In this document: one piece after another, positions 61,544-64,000 of the stretch
Position numbering within the stretch: the stretch's first letter is position 1
Layout of the letters: each line of letters starts with the position of its first letter
Origin: Erigeron canadensis
Lineage: Eukaryota; Streptophyta; Magnoliopsida; Asterales; Asteraceae
Reading direction: 5' to 3'
Length of the DNA: 64,000 bases
NCBI RefSeq assembly: GCF_010389155.1
Contig: NC_057761.1
Location: forward strand, 44,564,213 to 44,628,212
Notes under the pieces: model-generated
Seen by the model: only the letters and a program-made list of their open reading frames with translations
Database searches by the model: none
Told to the model about the DNA's origin: nothing
Program-made: the position numbers and the translations under genes

Positions 61544-62436
61544 TATCCCATTTTAAACACATAATAATTTAAGTGCAAGTTTTTAATGCATAAATACAAT
61601 GTTTTTAAAGCATGCTTTGGACATATATGTAATTATGTCTTTAAAATAAGGCATATATGAAAATCTCTTTTTTTTTAACAAAAAATCATAGATCTCGAAA
61701 CAAAGCTTAAATCTTGAAAAAAATAAAAAAGTAAAATTTATAACTCTTTCGGTAAAGTTGGAAGGTTTTTAATCTTTAGATTAAAATATGAAGTTAAGTT
61801 TCAAACTTGATTTTTGAATCTTTAACTGTTTATTTCAATTTTAAAATTGATTCTAACTTTAGAGAATCTTTATTCAAAAATAATAATAATGAATGAGTTT
61901 TTTTCACCTTTTTACATGATAAATTAATCTCCTTAATTATTAAAGTTTTTGTTTTATATCATAAACTTACTATCATTTTTAAGAAACTTGATAATAAATC
62001 TCAGCCATACAACTTTTTCATTTTATTCGTCTCATATACCCTTGTTGTCACCATCACTACCTCCGTTATTATTCCCCATTATCGTTGTGTGGGTGATAGG
62101 TAGTGAGCGATTGGTTATAGAGTAATTTACTGGACGGGTTCCGCCTTTAGTCGTCTTGAAGTAACCAACGGATGGTAGTAGTGTTGATATCGATGGATGA
62201 TGGTGGTGGTGGCAGCAATAGACGGTGATGGAAATGGAAAGAGAACATGAAAAGAAAATAATAATGAAGCTGATTGATTGAGAATAGTTTCTTTCTAAAT
62301 AAAGGTTCTAATTACTTTTTCTTTACATTGTGGTCTTTACATGATTTTGTTGAAGTGCTCAAAATTTTTATTTATGATCGTGTTTTGGCATATTTGAAAA
62401 ACTGGAGCATTTTTCCAACATTAGTGTAAACTCTGA
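61544..62436. other. Intergenic AT-rich DNA
   Basis: No gene. 61,740-61,880 has weak fold-back sequence reminiscent of the palindromic MITE at 13,560. 62,040-62,240 has GGTGGTGGTGG-type sequence like the dispersed repeats elsewhere, too diverged to assign. Confidence 0.3.
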
Positions 62437-62807
62437 GGGGGAGAGGAGTCATGACTCAAATTTTAGCATCCCTCCCAAATTTTATCAATCTAATACGTCC
62501 AACTCAATTTTCTTTTTCAACCCTCCTAACCATTTTTAATGACATTCATGACTTTCTCAACCCTCCCAAATTTATTTATTATTATTATTATTTTTTTTTA
62601 TCATTTTCATTTAATTTAATTAAACAATAAACCATATAAATAAAACATAAACCATGAATTAAAATTAAACAAAGTTCATTACACACCTAGACAAATAAAA
62701 ATTAAAATGTTCGATACATGAAAATAAACGATAGCTTAATAACATAAAAATCACTCATTAAACTCTCATCCATACTTTGCCGCAATCGCCCGTTTTTGCT
62801 CAATCGC

Positions 62808-63903
62808 TCATCTTCTACTTTTTGGATCGAAGTTCGCGTGTGGGGTGTTGAAAAACTGGTAATCACTCCGCTGACTCTTGTTACTTTGATGCCCGAGTTG
62901 TAAGTCCAACAATGCTTGCTTCTTCATATTGGCCTCCTCCATATGTTGCTTCTTCTTCTCCGCATACTCCGTAAAAGATGCAAAATAACCTTCTCCCTTT
63001 GACGACGACGGCCCCACATTTTTCGACCCTTTCTTGGCCGACTACTAGTAGGAGTGCTTGACTCGTTCAAATCCGGCAAGAGAGTGGCATCCTCATTGTT
63101 ACCAGACGACTCATAATTGCCTCCTTCTGACGACTTTCTTCGCTTATCCGAATGGGCCGAAGATGTTTGCCCAACTTGAACTGTTTCCTTCCACTTTGCT
63201 TCGTATTTCACAACCTTTGATGCTGCAATACTCGTGAACTCCTTACCGGTTCTTGTTTTGTAGTCCTTCAACGCTTCGGTCATCACATTTATATCATCAC
63301 ATCCACTATTCCTTACATCGTCCTAACATTAACAAATTAAAGTATATAAATATATTACTAACATAAATAATAAACGTAACAAAATAATTTGTTGAAAATA
63401 AAGTATATAAACATAAATAAAGTATATTACTAACAAAATAAAGTATATAAACTTAAATAAATGTTACAAAATATATTACTAACAAACTAAATAAACGTAA
63501 GAAAATAATTAAATTTAAATAAAGTATATAAATACCGCCGCGATGAAGCATCCGTTGAACATTGTTATTGCCGTATTCATGTTGTTCCACTTGGTGTTGA
63601 CGCTATCCTTAGATCGACTAGTACCACCCAATTCCTTCGAGAAATGCTCCAAAATTCTTTCCCAAAACCTATCCCGTCCTTGTTCATTACCGACTTGTCA
63701 ACATGTGGAAATATGAATCCATGCTTGTGCCAACGCCACCTCTTCTTCTTGCATCCATTTAGCTTTTTCAGCCCGCCTTGGAAACTTCTTTTTTGGTAAA
63801 ACTTCTTCGACTAATAAATATATATAAGGTATATTAATAATTACGTAGTAAACATATATATTAGCAATTACGTAGTAAACATATATATTAGTAATTACGT
63901 AGT

Positions 63904-63944
<41 letters not shown>

Positions 63945-64000
63945 CCTTCTTGTGTCTCGGGAATGGCCTCAACTTCATTGTCGGTGGGGAGGGGACTCGG
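62808..64000 (-). pseudogene. Harbinger ORF1 (myb/NAM-associated DNA-binding protein), damaged
   Basis: ORF1 is the DNA-binding partner of the Harbinger transposase; plant annotations often mislabel it as glutathione S-transferase T3-like. Exons by eye: beyond 64000 to 63946, 63810-63536, 63321-62808. It reads VEAIPETQE, VEEVLPKKKFPRRAEKAKWM, QEEEVALAQAWIHIS, then an in-frame TGA (about 63,697) before QVGNEQGRDRFWERILEHFS and NTKWNNMNTAITMFNG. The last exon has VMTEALKDYKTRTGKEF and KVVKYEAKWKE, then one missing base in an A-run near 63,020 shifts the frame before VGPSSSKGEGYFASF...KKKQHMEEANMKKQ. The myb-like trihelix part and C-terminal coiled part are recognisable. The N terminus is outside the window. 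Confidence 0.8.
63906..63938 (+). repeat. (CA)n microsatellite in the ORF1 intron
   Basis: About 15 CA units followed by TATATATA, between the ORF1 exons at 63,810 and 63,946. Confidence 0.9.

Larger units (their letters stand above)
62437..64000 (-). mobile_element. PIF/Harbinger element D, ORF1-bearing, runs off the window
   Basis: The visible end, GGGGGAGAGGAGTCATGACTC, matches element C (GGGGGAAGGGAGTCATGCC), and homology continues through CCTCCCAAATT..., so they share a family. The target site here reads TGA rather than TTA. The other end lies beyond 64,000, so a transposase could still be present outside the window. Confidence 0.7.

Overview
The window is nuclear DNA of a flowering plant, very probably a eudicot. 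Genes have AT-rich introns with GT..AG borders, CT-rich leaders and single-copy plant families. The transposon mix (PIF/Harbinger with NAM-associated ORF1, TRIM, tRNA-derived SINEs, MULEs, hAT and Stowaway) suits a medium-to-large genome. An Asteraceae source is my guess from overall feel, not proof. All gene models were spliced by eye from frame continuity and splice-site phase.

Layout. 1-2 kb: LTR-retrotransposon scraps, a SINE with a perfect target duplication, and a hAT-like MITE. 2.3-4.8 kb (+): a KIWI/PC4 transcriptional coactivator with a 23-nt internal exon. 6.1-6.5 kb: a processed pseudogene of ubiquitin-ribosomal protein S27a. 6.8-10.4 kb (-): nine-exon IMP4, a U3 snoRNP/Brix protein. 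10.4-14.7 kb: accessory DNA with a long-TIR Mutator-like element, a palindromic MITE and a second SINE. 14.8-19.5 kb (+): a six-exon conserved plant protein of unknown function with a TRIM retrotransposon in an intron. 21.4-29.2 kb (+): a WAC+DDT chromatin-remodelling subunit (ISWI partner). 29.2-39.8 kb: accessory DNA with a third SINE, a complete but broken Harbinger element, Helitron-like termini and hAT remnants. 39.9-59.8 kb: two tandem copies of a KDM3/JMJ25-type histone H3K9 demethylase gene. The first is a truncated, internally deleted pseudogene with a Harbinger element in an intron. The second is a full 13-exon gene with an intact Fe(II) triad. Between them lies a Harbinger element with an uninterrupted transposase ORF. 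60.2-61.5 kb: a Mutator-like element with a perfect 9-bp target duplication. 62.4-64 kb: part of another Harbinger-type element carrying a damaged ORF1, running off the window.

Four host genes (KIWI, the WAC/DDT protein, the JmjC demethylase, IMP4) serve transcription, chromatin or ribosome production. There is no operon logic here; each has its own promoter. The most informative story is the demethylase duplication: copy A can be read exon by exon against copy B, showing a microhomology-flanked deletion that fuses two exons out of frame. The three Harbinger transposase genes form a decay series from intact to multiply broken, and the only ORF1 partner in view sits in a separate element.
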